NCBI GenBank assembly: GCA_020061125.1
Contig: JAGUYV010000362.1
Coordinates: forward strand, 1 to 8,177
DNA: 8,177 bases
DNA from: a bacterium
GTDB lineage: Bacteria; UBP15; UBA6099; DSWB01
Direction of reading: 5' to 3'
The translations under genes were made by a program, and so were the position numbers. Positions 1 to 5,023 of this stretch are shown here, piece after piece. The notes beneath the pieces are model-generated. The model was not told where the DNA came from and made no database searches. It saw nothing but the letters and a program-made list of their open reading frames with translations. How positions within the stretch are numbered: the first letter of the stretch is position 1; each line of letters starts with the position of its first letter.

Positions 1-472
1 CAACCAGCGCTATCCAGCCCATGATGCCGTAAAGAGAATAGGTGAAAGGGTTGTCCGTCTTTTTAATGACAAGGCGCAACAGCACGCCCAGCAGGGCCAG
101 GCCCCACACCACGCCGAACAGGGACCACCCCCACCCGCCGCCCAGGACCACGAGGCACACGGGCGTGTAGCTGCCCGCGATGAGCACGAAGATCACGCAA
201 TGGTCCAGGCGCTGGAACACGGCCGTGGCGCGCGGCGCGCCCAGCCACGCGCTGAAATGGTAAGCCGCGCTGCCCAGGTACAGCAGGCACAGGGACGCGC
301 CGTACACGGACAGGCTCGCCACATGCAGCGCGCCGCCGCGCCGCGCCGCCAGGGTCACAAGAATTGCGAGCGCGGCCGCGCCCAGCAGGAACCCCGCAAA
401 GTGCGAGGCCGCGTTGAACATCTCGCCGGGCGTGCGCGCCACCCCGGGTTGCGCGCGTTCTTGATTGTCCAT
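1..472 (-). CDS. trhA: PAQR / hemolysin III family membrane protein (C-terminus beyond left edge)
   Basis: The first 157 codons, starting at ATG 472-470, encode a polytopic membrane protein of the bacterial hemolysin III (TrhA/YqfA) branch of the PAQR superfamily. Seen: a short polar N-terminus, then GEMFNAASHF (residues 16-25), corresponding to the GEExxNxxTHxxG start of the family; hydrophobic helices at about 26-41, 52-72, 90-110 and 115-136; SAAYHF (68-73), LDH (89-91) and AGSYTP (99-104). In this family the SxxxH and D/H residues, with a C-terminal HxxxH that lies outside the window, bind a metal in a ceramidase-like active site. Bacterial members are tied to membrane homeostasis; true haemolytic activity is doubtful. 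It is the third gene of a minus-strand operon, 24 nt after the amidohydrolase stop. No convincing Shine-Dalgarno precedes the ATG, so translation may depend on the upstream gene. The family call is firm; the physiological role is inferred. Confidence 0.9.
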   Translation of the reverse strand, partial: MDNQERAQPGVARTPGEMFNAASHFAGFLLGAAALAILVTLAARRGGALHVASLSVYGASLCLLYLGSAAYHFSAWLGAPRATAVFQRLDHCVIFVLIAGSYTPVCLVVLGGGWGWSLFGVVWGLALLGVLLRLVIKKTDNPFTYSLYGIMGWIALV

Positions 473-484
473 TAAAGGATAGTA

Positions 485-499
485 TAGCGGTGTCCGCTA
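485..499 (-). other. Intercistronic hairpin between amidohydrolase and PAQR genes
   Basis: TAGCGG (485-490) and CCGCTA (494-499) form a perfect 6-bp stem with a 3-nt loop. It covers the amidohydrolase stop codon and lies just before the PAQR start. There is no U-tract after it on the minus strand, so it is not a classical terminator. It could modulate read-through, mRNA processing or translation of the PAQR gene, which lacks a clear ribosome binding site. A 6-bp stem can arise by chance. Confidence 0.3.
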
Positions 500-1234
500 C
501 AGTGCTGCGGGGTCCAGCCCGAACAGCCTGCACGCATTGCCGGAGAAAACGGCTTCGAGTTGCTTTTCGTCTTCCACGATGAGCCGCCACTTGAGCTGCT
601 CGATCTGCGGGTGGGAGTAGGGCATGTCCGACCCGAAAAGGAACCGGTCCGCGCCCAGGGCGTTGAACAGGTAGCGCGAGCGGTTGATGGTCACGCAGGT
701 GGTGTCCACAAACACATTGTCGAATTTCGCGGCGATGCGCGCGAGTTCCTTGTAGCTGTCCTTGCCGCCGTGGGCCACGATGAAGGTTGCGCCGGTGTCC
801 GCGAACAGAGCGCGCCAGTGCCGTGCGTTGGCCGTGAAGCTGGTGTGGTGCGAGTGGCACAGGACCGGAAGGCCCAGGGCCGCGGCCTGGATTACGGCGG
901 GCCGGGCTTCCTGGATTTTGAACTTGTCGGAAATGATATGCAGCTTGAGGCCGCGCAAACCGATGCGGGCCATGCGGCGCACCTCGGCCGCGGGGTCGGG
1001 GCAGTGCGCGGGCGCCACGCGGCCGAACCCGATCACGCGCGGGTCCGTTTTCATGAGAACCGCGATGCGGTCGTTCTGCTGCGTGTAGCAGGGATCGTGG
1101 CCGGATTCGTCAATGGGGCAGAGCACGAAGCGCGACACGCCCGCGCGCCGCATTTCCCGGTCCAGGGTTTCATAGGTGATGGCGCCGCCGTCCACGCTGA
1201 ACCCCACATGGTTGTGCGCGTCGAGGATTTTCAT
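497..1234 (-). CDS. Amidohydrolase family (Amidohydro_2-type TIM-barrel) metal-dependent hydrolase
   Basis: A 245-residue cytosolic protein with no signal peptide. It shows the metal-ligand layout of Amidohydro_2 TIM-barrel hydrolases: DAHNHVG at the N-terminus (H7, H9), GLRGLKLH (92-99, with K97/H99), LCHSHH (H127, H129 or H130), IVAHGG (H155) and LFGSDMPYSHP (D203). The C-terminal FSGNACRLFGL (230-240) is the usual ending of this family, where the last helix follows the barrel. At 245 aa it is shorter than many members but carries all core motifs. The start at ATG 1234-1232 was chosen over longer in-frame options because GGGAAAGGA precedes it at good spacing and the barrel begins immediately. 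It lies 20 nt after the ATP-grasp stop, so the two are surely cotranscribed. The substrate is unknown; relatives hydrolyse or decarboxylate cyclic amides, esters and aromatic acids. Confidence is high for fold, low for reaction. Confidence 0.9.
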   Translation of the reverse strand: MKILDAHNHVGFSVDGGAITYETLDREMRRAGVSRFVLCPIDESGHDPCYTQQNDRIAVLMKTDPRVIGFGRVAPAHCPDPAAEVRRMARIGLRGLKLHIISDKFKIQEARPAVIQAAALGLPVLCHSHHTSFTANARHWRALFADTGATFIVAHGGKDSYKELARIAAKFDNVFVDTTCVTINRSRYLFNALGADRFLFGSDMPYSHPQIEQLKWRLIVEDEKQLEAVFSGNACRLFGLDPAAL

Positions 1235-1254
1235 GGCGGTCCTTTCCCGGCGCG

Positions 1255-2643
1255 TCATTTGGGGGCCGCGGTCATGGTGGGAACCATCGCGCCGCCCGCA
1301 GTGACATTGATGATCGGAGACAGGGACAGGCGCGAGATGCACCCGCCGAAGCGGCCGCGGAAGGCGAACGGGTTCAGGTTCACATTGAAGCGGCGGTAGA
1401 GCAGGCCGCGCGGCCCGGCCACGGGATAGAAATCCACGGGCGGGGGCACGAACTCCTGCAGCACCCAGTTGGCGCCGAACGCGCGCTCGATCAATGCGTC
1501 CCAGTCGCGCGCGGTCGTGTCCCGGCCGATGTGCACATCCTGGCCGCCGTACCCGTCCGCGGGCTTGAGCACGAAATCCCGCCGCCTGCGCCGCGCCAGG
1601 TCCGCGATGTCCCATCTCTTGCCGAAGCGGGACACGGAGCGCGGCGCGAAGTTGCGCGTCCAGGGCACGCATTTGCGGATGATTTCGCGCTCGGCGGGGG
1701 TGAACAGGGATTTGAACTTCGAGTCCGAGAGCAGGGCCAGGGTGGACTTGTTGGCCACCACCTTGCTGCGGAACGGGTTGGCCAGACACGCCTTGCGCAA
1801 GCGCGCGGCTTTAATCAGCGCCTGGCATTCCTGTTCCTTTTCAGCGATTTCGCGCGTGATCACGCGGCGGTACACCAGATGGATGCGCGTGCCGTCGGGC
1901 GCGTGCAGGCGGCCCCGGTGGAAGTCGAAATCGCGCGGGTCCACGATCACGGTGCGGAACCCGCGGCGGTTGAACTCCGCGGCGATGAGCGCGAACTCGG
2001 GGTTTGTCTTCACCTCGCGCCAGTCGGTGATGGCGATGTTCGGGGCTTCGCTCCCGTTGCCCGCGTCGCGGAACGCGGCCAGCAGCGCGGAGAGCAGCCG
2101 CGCCGTGCGGTTCAGAACCGGAAACTTGAACGCGCCGCGCATCTCCTTCATGGGGTCCGCGCCGCGGAAAATGGCCTCTTGAATGTCGCAGTACGCCATG
2201 CCCGCGGGGCTGTCGCAGTTCATTTCCGTGAATTTGAGATCCGCCACGCCGTGGAAGAACCCGTCCAGGCGCGACTTGATCACGATGCGGCTCATGTGCG
2301 GATTGATGTCAATCAGCGATCGCTCGATGTCGTTGAGTACGATGAAATCGCGCGCCTCGGGGTGATCGAAATAGAAGCGGCCGACCTTCTCGATGCAGCC
2401 CAGGATAGCCGTGGTCACGCGCTGCACATGCGCGGTCTGGCGCGGGGACAGGAAGTGCGGGCGCAGGGCCGTGGGCACGGGGTCCGCGCCGAAGGTGCAG
2501 CCCAGTTCGCGCTCACGCTCCAGGATTTCGCCGAGCAGCGCGGCCGCGTGCGGGCGGTAATCTTCGAGGATTTCCTGATACGCGCCCGCGGGGCCTGACG
2601 CGGGCGGCGCTTTTTCCGTCTGTTTCACTTTCGCAACCGGCAT
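1255..2643 (-). CDS. Circularly permuted ATP-grasp family protein (glutathionylspermidine-synthase-like)
   Basis: A 462-residue soluble protein. Seen motifs: FTEMNCDSPAG (138-148), matching the E-x-N-x-D-x-P-x-G signature of permuted ATP-grasp proteins; FVLKPADGYGGQDVHIG (357-373), the glycine-rich ATP-binding loop with K360; VLQEFV (394-399); and NLNPFAF (422-428) followed by INVTAGG (445-451), the Mg/ATP-binding end. Residues 1-130 form an all-helical N-terminal region with no motif I recognise. Family knowledge: these enzymes activate a carboxylate as an acyl phosphate and join it to an amine or thiol (glutathionylspermidine synthase, and uncharacterised CP_ATP-grasp proteins). The usual alpha-E partner domain is not seen here. 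The start at ATG 2643-2641 is supported by GAGAGG upstream. It is the first gene of the operon, followed after 20 nt by an amidohydrolase, so a ligase/hydrolase pair acting on one amide is plausible. The substrate cannot be read from sequence. Confidence 0.82.
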   Translation of the reverse strand: MPVAKVKQTEKAPPASGPAGAYQEILEDYRPHAAALLGEILERERELGCTFGADPVPTALRPHFLSPRQTAHVQRVTTAILGCIEKVGRFYFDHPEARDFIVLNDIERSLIDINPHMSRIVIKSRLDGFFHGVADLKFTEMNCDSPAGMAYCDIQEAIFRGADPMKEMRGAFKFPVLNRTARLLSALLAAFRDAGNGSEAPNIAITDWREVKTNPEFALIAAEFNRRGFRTVIVDPRDFDFHRGRLHAPDGTRIHLVYRRVITREIAEKEQECQALIKAARLRKACLANPFRSKVVANKSTLALLSDSKFKSLFTPAEREIIRKCVPWTRNFAPRSVSRFGKRWDIADLARRRRRDFVLKPADGYGGQDVHIGRDTTARDWDALIERAFGANWVLQEFVPPPVDFYPVAGPRGLLYRRFNVNLNPFAFRGRFGGCISRLSLSPIINVTAGGAMVPTMTAAPK

Positions 2644-2701
2644 GGATGCCTCTCAATCCCGCGCCCCGTGGCGCGCTGGTCGGGGTCCGAACAATTGAAA
2701 C

Positions 2702-2730
2702 ATTATACCGTGCTCCGCGCGAACAGGCCA
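2702..2730 (-). promoter_or_regulatory. Probable promoter of the ATP-grasp / amidohydrolase / PAQR operon
   Basis: On the minus strand a perfect TATAAT -10 hexamer lies at 2707-2702. The position 17 bp upstream (2730-2725) holds TGGCCT, a poor -35. Transcription would begin near 2695, giving a leader of about 50 nt before the ATG at 2643. The spacing and the perfect -10 make this the best candidate. The weak -35 suggests an activator or low basal activity. Confidence 0.5.
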
Positions 2731-2815
2731 CGGCGCGCGGCGGCATGCTTTTGCCCGGCTGCGGCGCCTTGCTTGGAGGGGATGTTCACTGCGCGGAAAT
2801 GTGGAGATGGTTTTG

Positions 2816-2854
2816 CAGGATGGACAGGATAAGGCAGGATAAAAGCAAAAGGAT
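2816..2854 (+). repeat. Spaced CAGGAT direct repeats
   Basis: CAGGAT occurs at 2816-2821, 2825-2830 and 2835-2840, with a fourth partial copy AGGAT at 2850-2854. Starts are 9, 10 and 14-15 bp apart, close to one helical turn for the first three. The words sit in an A/G-rich strand with almost no C or T. This is intergenic and not part of a credible reading frame. Similar GGAT-rich intergenic runs occur in several high-GC environmental lineages, but I assign no function. Confidence 0.6.
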
Positions 2855-2923
2855 AAATGCGAGTAAGGAATACAAAACGCCCCATGGACTGTCATTCCAT
2901 ATCGCCGGGAATGCATGGCGCGG

Positions 2924-2956
2924 ATACCGAACCGCGTCATGATTGCGGTTCGGTGT
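2924..2956. repeat. Strong inverted repeat (hairpin) upstream of hicBA
   Basis: ACCGAACCGC (2926-2935) is exactly complementary to GCGGTTCGGT (2945-2954), giving a 10-bp stem around a 9-nt loop (gtcatgatt). One G:U and one A:T pair extend it to 2924/2956. No T-run of terminator strength follows on either strand. It lies about 100 bp before the hic -10. It may be a regulator site, a fragment of a mobile-element end, or a structured RNA element. Confidence 0.6.
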
Positions 2957-3056
2957 ATGTTTAATGCGATGATATTTGGTTTGTCGCTATGCAATTCACG
3001 CGGCGCTCGCGGTTTCTGATATTTCACAGGCTCTGCCGCATGGCCGGCGCGCAATC

Positions 3057-3076
3057 GTGTTATAATACTGTTACAC
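3057..3076 (+). promoter_or_regulatory. hicBA extended -10 promoter with overlapping imperfect dyad
   Basis: TGTTATAAT (3058-3066) is a perfect extended -10 (TG-N-TATAAT). No good -35 lies at the normal distance, as expected for an extended -10 promoter. The start point would be near 3073, about 25 nt before hicB. An imperfect palindrome, GTGT at 3057-3060 paired with ACAC at 3073-3076 and 7 of 10 possible pairs in all, straddles the -10. It is a candidate operator for autoregulation. The promoter call is fair; the operator is speculative. Confidence 0.5.
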
Positions 3077-3096
3077 AACAGGCATGGAGAACGCTG

Positions 3097-3294
3097 ATGA
3101 AGTACAAAGTCAATCTCGAAAAAACCGGGGAAGGGTATGCTGTCTGGTGTCCAGGGCTTCCGGGCTGCTGGTCACAGGGCAAGACCGAAGAAGAAGCGCT
3201 CGAAAACATCAAGGACGCCATAGCAACATATCTTGCAACGGTTGACGAATTGACGCGGGACAAAATGAGCCGTGTCGTCGAGGTTGCCGTATAG
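3097..3294 (+). CDS. hicB: HicB family antitoxin (short form)
   Basis: A 65-residue antitoxin of a HicBA type II toxin-antitoxin module; it should bind and neutralise HicA. Seen: the N-terminal strand MKYKVNLEKTGEGYAVWCPGLPGC (in pieces: MKYKVNLEK 1-9, GYAVWCPGLPGC 13-24) and SQGKTEEEALENIKDAI (26-42). These are the hallmark LPGC-SQG-TxEEAxxN-xxAI pattern of the partial RNase-H-fold HicB domain. The C-terminus ends soon after the helix, with no ribbon-helix-helix or HTH domain, so this is the short (UPF0150-like) form. The start at ATG 3097-3099 was chosen because GGAGA (3086-3090) precedes it by 6 nt and homology begins there; the longer frame from 2989 has no family match. hicA starts 2 nt after the stop (TAG-CC-ATG), giving antitoxin-first order and tight coupling. 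Base composition is lower in GC than the flanking operons. Confidence 0.93.
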   Translation: MKYKVNLEKTGEGYAVWCPGLPGCWSQGKTEEEALENIKDAIATYLATVDELTRDKMSRVVEVAV

Positions 3295-3296
3295 CC

Positions 3297-3509
3297 ATGC
3301 CCAGCCTGCCCGGCGTTTCTCATAAGCGAGCAATCATTGCATTTGAAAAGGCGGGTTTCAGAATTGTGCGGCAGGGCAAACATATATCCATGACAAACGG
3401 AGAGCGAATTATTATCATCCCGAGATCCAACCCCATAGACGCATTCACCATGGGCGGAATCATTAGAGATGCGGGCCTGACGGTGGAAGAATTCAAAAAG
3501 CTGCTGTAA
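3297..3509 (+). CDS. hicA: HicA family mRNA interferase toxin
   Basis: A 70-residue toxin with a double-stranded-RNA-binding-like fold. HicA proteins cleave mRNA and tmRNA independently of the ribosome and arrest growth until HicB accumulates. Seen: VSHKRAIIAFEKAGFRIVRQGKHISM (helix then strand, residues 7-32, quoted here as AIIAFEKAGF 12-21 and RQGKHISM 25-32) with the conserved catalytic-type histidine H29, a basic strand ending IIIIPR (38-43), and the C-terminal GGIIRDAGLTVEEFKKLL (53-70), equivalent to the G-x-L-x-x-I-L-x-x-A-G-L helix of the family. Many relatives have a P-H-x-x-x-E/K turn after the second strand; here it reads PRSNPIDAF, so that second His is replaced. Length is normal and the reading frame intact, so the toxin is probably functional. 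It is cotranscribed with hicB. Confidence 0.9.
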   Translation: MPSLPGVSHKRAIIAFEKAGFRIVRQGKHISMTNGERIIIIPRSNPIDAFTMGGIIRDAGLTVEEFKKLL

Positions 3510-3533
3510 CGAATCGCCGTGATTTGTGCTTTT

Positions 3534-4251
3534 ATGGAAAAACAATTCATAATAGACGAAATAAAACGCGCAACAAAAGAGAATGGCGGAAAACCGCCTG
3601 GGAAAGAAAGATTTTCCACGAATACAGGAATTCGGATTAGCGATTGGTATGGGAAACACTGGGCAAGATGGGGAGACGCATTAAGAGAGGCGGGGGTATC
3701 AACCAAATTCACTGAACAGCGCCTTTTCGGATGACTGTGTCATTGAGCAAATGATTTCTTTGATTAGAGCATTAGGGAAATATCCAACAACGGGGGAAAT
3801 CAGGATTCATTCGCGTCAGAACAAGAGCTTCCCTAGCCACAATGTGATCACCAGGGTTGGCAACAAAAACGCTCTCGCAAGAAAGATAGTGGATTTTTGT
3901 ACAAATCGGGAAGACCTTGTTGACATTGTGGAAATCTGTTCGCCGTTGTCCGAGAAGGCTTCAAAAGAAATCAGCACCACGGAGAAGCGGCAAATTATTG
4001 GATATGTGTATCTTTTAAAGTCTGGGAAGTATTACAAAATCGGGAGAAGCAATGCCCCTGGCAGACGCGAACGCGAGATAGCGTTACACATGCCAGAGGA
4101 ATCCAAAATGATTCACAAAATATCAACTGACGATCCGGCTGGAATTGAAGCATATTGGCACAAAAGATTCGCTCAAAAAAGATTAAATGGAGAGTGGTTT
4201 TCTCTATCGAATGAAGAAATTCTCATTTTCAAAAGAAGAAGATATATGTGA
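3534..4251 (+). pseudogene. GIY-YIG / MUG113 (T5orf172) nuclease with HNH-type repeats, split by a frameshift
   Basis: Two adjacent frames read as one protein. The first, from ATG 3534, starts MEKQFIIDEIKRATKENGGK and contains a homing-endonuclease-associated repeat (about residues 4-53: GKPP, ISDWYGKHW, WGDALREAGV) before stopping at 3732-3734. In the next frame the protein continues from about 3727 as SDDCVIEQMISLIRALGKYP: a second repeat, then the GIY-YIG-like domain at 4000-4215. That domain shows GYVYLLKSG, YYKIGRS, IEAYWHKRF and NGEWFSL, the MUG113/T5orf172 pattern. Removing one T from the T4 run at 3724-3727 restores one 238-residue frame, which fits the size I expect for this nuclease family. 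It starts 24 nt after hicA in the same orientation and is markedly A/T-rich. Likely a DNA nuclease or DNA-binding protein of mobile or defence character. The C-terminal half could still be made from ATG 3751. A sequencing error in the short homopolymer cannot be excluded. Confidence 0.8.
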
Positions 4252-4362
4252 TGTACAAGGCAAATGATGTTCTTCCAGGATTTCCTCCAAATAACATTTC
4301 CTAGTAGCCGAATGGATGCACGGCAATATGCCTACGAGGGTTGCGCCATAATCCGCCCCGTT

Positions 4363-4380
4363 CCCGTGCGTACGCGCGGG
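4363..4380. repeat. Near-perfect 18-bp GC-rich palindrome
   Basis: The 18 bases from 4363 to 4380 (CCCGTGCGTACGCGCGGG) pair in 8 of 9 positions around the central GTAC; the one mismatch is T4367-G4376, a possible G:U pair. It lies between the nuclease remnant and the 3' end of the small minus-strand gene, just downstream of that gene's stop. There is no loop or T-tract, so it is not an ordinary terminator. It may be a protein-binding site or chance in GC-rich DNA. Confidence 0.4.
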
Positions 4381-4403
4381 CGCGGGCTTTGTGCGGCTGC
4401 CCG

Positions 4404-4568
4404 TCACTTGCCCAGGAGCCGGTCGGTTCTTTGAATCACATCCATGGAGTAGTCAATGCGGCGCATGAGGCTGGCCGAGCGTTCCTGCTCCGTTTCAATG
4501 AGCCGCCGCAGTTCTTCGGCGTAGTCTTTGATGGTCGCGTTCATCAGGTTCCGGACTGTGTTCTGCAT
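4404..4568 (-). CDS. Hypothetical 54-residue helical protein
   Basis: I do not recognise this protein. It starts MQNTVRNLMNATIKDYAEEL and ends MDVIQRTDRLLGK. It is highly charged, without Pro, Cys, Trp or a membrane segment, and reads as one long amphipathic helix with leucine/isoleucine/methionine spacing compatible with a coiled coil (about residues 5-50). The start at ATG 4568-4566 was chosen because a G-rich AAGGGGGG stretch lies upstream and coding-like composition begins there. The same frame is open up to an ATG at 4712, but that 48-residue extension looks like translated non-coding DNA. It is GC-rich like the backbone rather than the adjacent A/T-rich island, and stands alone on the minus strand. 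It could be a small regulatory or structural protein, or the surviving end of a longer gene. Moderate confidence that it is real. Confidence 0.5.
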   Translation of the reverse strand: MQNTVRNLMNATIKDYAEELRRLIETEQERSASLMRRIDYSMDVIQRTDRLLGK

Positions 4569-4777
4569 GGCCTGCCGCCCCCCTTCGTGTGCGCACGGGT
4601 CTCCGGGCTTTGTCCCTGTACTGTCATTAACGGCGCGAACGCGCGGAACATTACACTGTGTGACGGGAATCATGCTCCGGGAAACGCCGCTCTTTTTCTG
4701 CCATGTCATCATGATTGCATCACCTCTCGCCCCTGTTAGACAATTAACACAATCGCAGGTTCACAAACAGGACAAAA

Positions 4778-4789
4778 GTCACATGTGAC
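4778..4789. promoter_or_regulatory. Perfect 12-bp palindrome, candidate operator
   Basis: GTCACATGTGAC is fully self-complementary. A perfect 12-bp palindrome is expected roughly twice by chance in 8 kb, so significance rests on its position in a divergent spacer. It is about 190 bp upstream of the predicted transcription start of the secreted-protein gene, which is far for a direct repressor site. Confidence 0.25.
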
Positions 4790-4896
4790 GCAGGGCACAC
4801 CGGGCCATGCTCATAAGAGACACAGCGAAAAAACGCACGGCAAAAAGACAATTTGGTATTTTAATGCAATAAACGGGCGCGCGCGGCGCCGGATTT

Positions 4897-4912
4897 CGTG
4901 ACGCGAATCACG
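4897..4912. promoter_or_regulatory. Dyad CGTGA-N6-TCACG upstream of the secreted-protein promoter
   Basis: CGTGA (4897-4901) and TCACG (4908-4912) form a 5-bp dyad with a 6-bp spacer. They are nested in a looser GGCGC (4885-4889) / GCGCC (4912-4916) pair. The half-site and spacer geometry resembles CRP/FNR-type sites (TGTGA-N6-TCACA). The centre is about 70 bp before the predicted start, an activator-like distance. Candidate only. Confidence 0.3.
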
Positions 4913-4939
4913 CGCCGGTTGCAAGGCGCCGGGCGCAGG

Positions 4940-4969
4940 TTGCGCGGGGCGCGGACGCGGGGGTATAAT
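4940..4969 (+). promoter_or_regulatory. Promoter of the secreted Met-rich protein gene
   Basis: A perfect TATAAT -10 lies at 4964-4969, preceded by TTGCGC (4940-4945) as a -35 with an 18-bp spacer. The -35 matches only 3 of 6 consensus bases. Transcription would start near 4976, leaving a leader of about 48 nt that carries the strong ribosome binding site GGGAGGA (5009-5015). Confidence 0.6.
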
Positions 4970-5023
4970 CGTACCCGCAGCGTTTTATTGCGGTTTCACA
5001 CAACGACCGGGAGGACACTGGGC

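Larger units (their letters stand above)
2644..3096. other. Divergent intergenic region between the ATP-grasp operon and hicBA
   Basis: This stretch separates the minus-strand operon from the plus-strand hicBA genes. Open frames here give no recognisable protein and lack credible starts. It holds the operon promoter (2702-2730), a CAGGAT repeat cluster (2816-2854), a long inverted repeat (2924-2956) and the hic promoter with a partly overlapping dyad (3057-3076). Base composition falls from GC-rich at the left to mixed beyond about 2810, which may mark the left border of the acquired segment. Confidence 0.7.
4569..5023. other. Intergenic region between the small minus-strand gene and the secreted-protein gene
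   Basis: This divergent spacer holds no credible gene. It contains TGTTA-N6-TAACA (4734-4749), a perfect 12-bp palindrome GTCACATGTGAC (4778-4789), an A/T-rich patch at about 4845-4873, a dyad CGTGA-N6-TCACG (4897-4912) flanked by GGCGC/GCGCC, and the promoter of the plus-strand gene at 4940-4969. No clear promoter for the minus-strand small gene was found. Confidence 0.6.

Noticed and set aside
63-860. Minus-strand 265-codon frame overlapping the PAQR and amidohydrolase genes
   Set aside because: Out of frame with both real genes and Arg/Gly/Pro-rich. The PAQR frame shows SAAYH, LDH and AGSYTP.
560-2598. Plus-strand open frames opposite the amidohydrolase and ATP-grasp genes
   Set aside because: No recognisable motifs. 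The minus strand carries intact catalytic signatures and ribosome binding sites.
2816-2854. CRISPR array
   Set aside because: The repeat is only 6 bp with 3-9 bp gaps. No spacers of array size and no cas gene are present.
2653-3078. Minus-strand frames in the divergent spacer
   Set aside because: No family resemblance, no ribosome binding site, and they run through repeats and promoters.
3060-3712. Minus-strand frames opposite hicBA and the nuclease
   Set aside because: They contradict the strong HicB, HicA and HNH-repeat homology on the plus strand and have no credible start signals.
3719-3734. Programmed +1 ribosomal frameshift in the nuclease gene
   Set aside because: CTT TTC GGA TGA lacks a slippery codon next to the stop and a spaced upstream Shine-Dalgarno of the prfB type. 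A one-base indel in T4 is simpler.
2646-4330. Insertion sequence or transposon carrying hicBA
   Set aside because: No transposase frame, and no matched terminal inverted repeats or target duplication could be found by eye at the composition borders.
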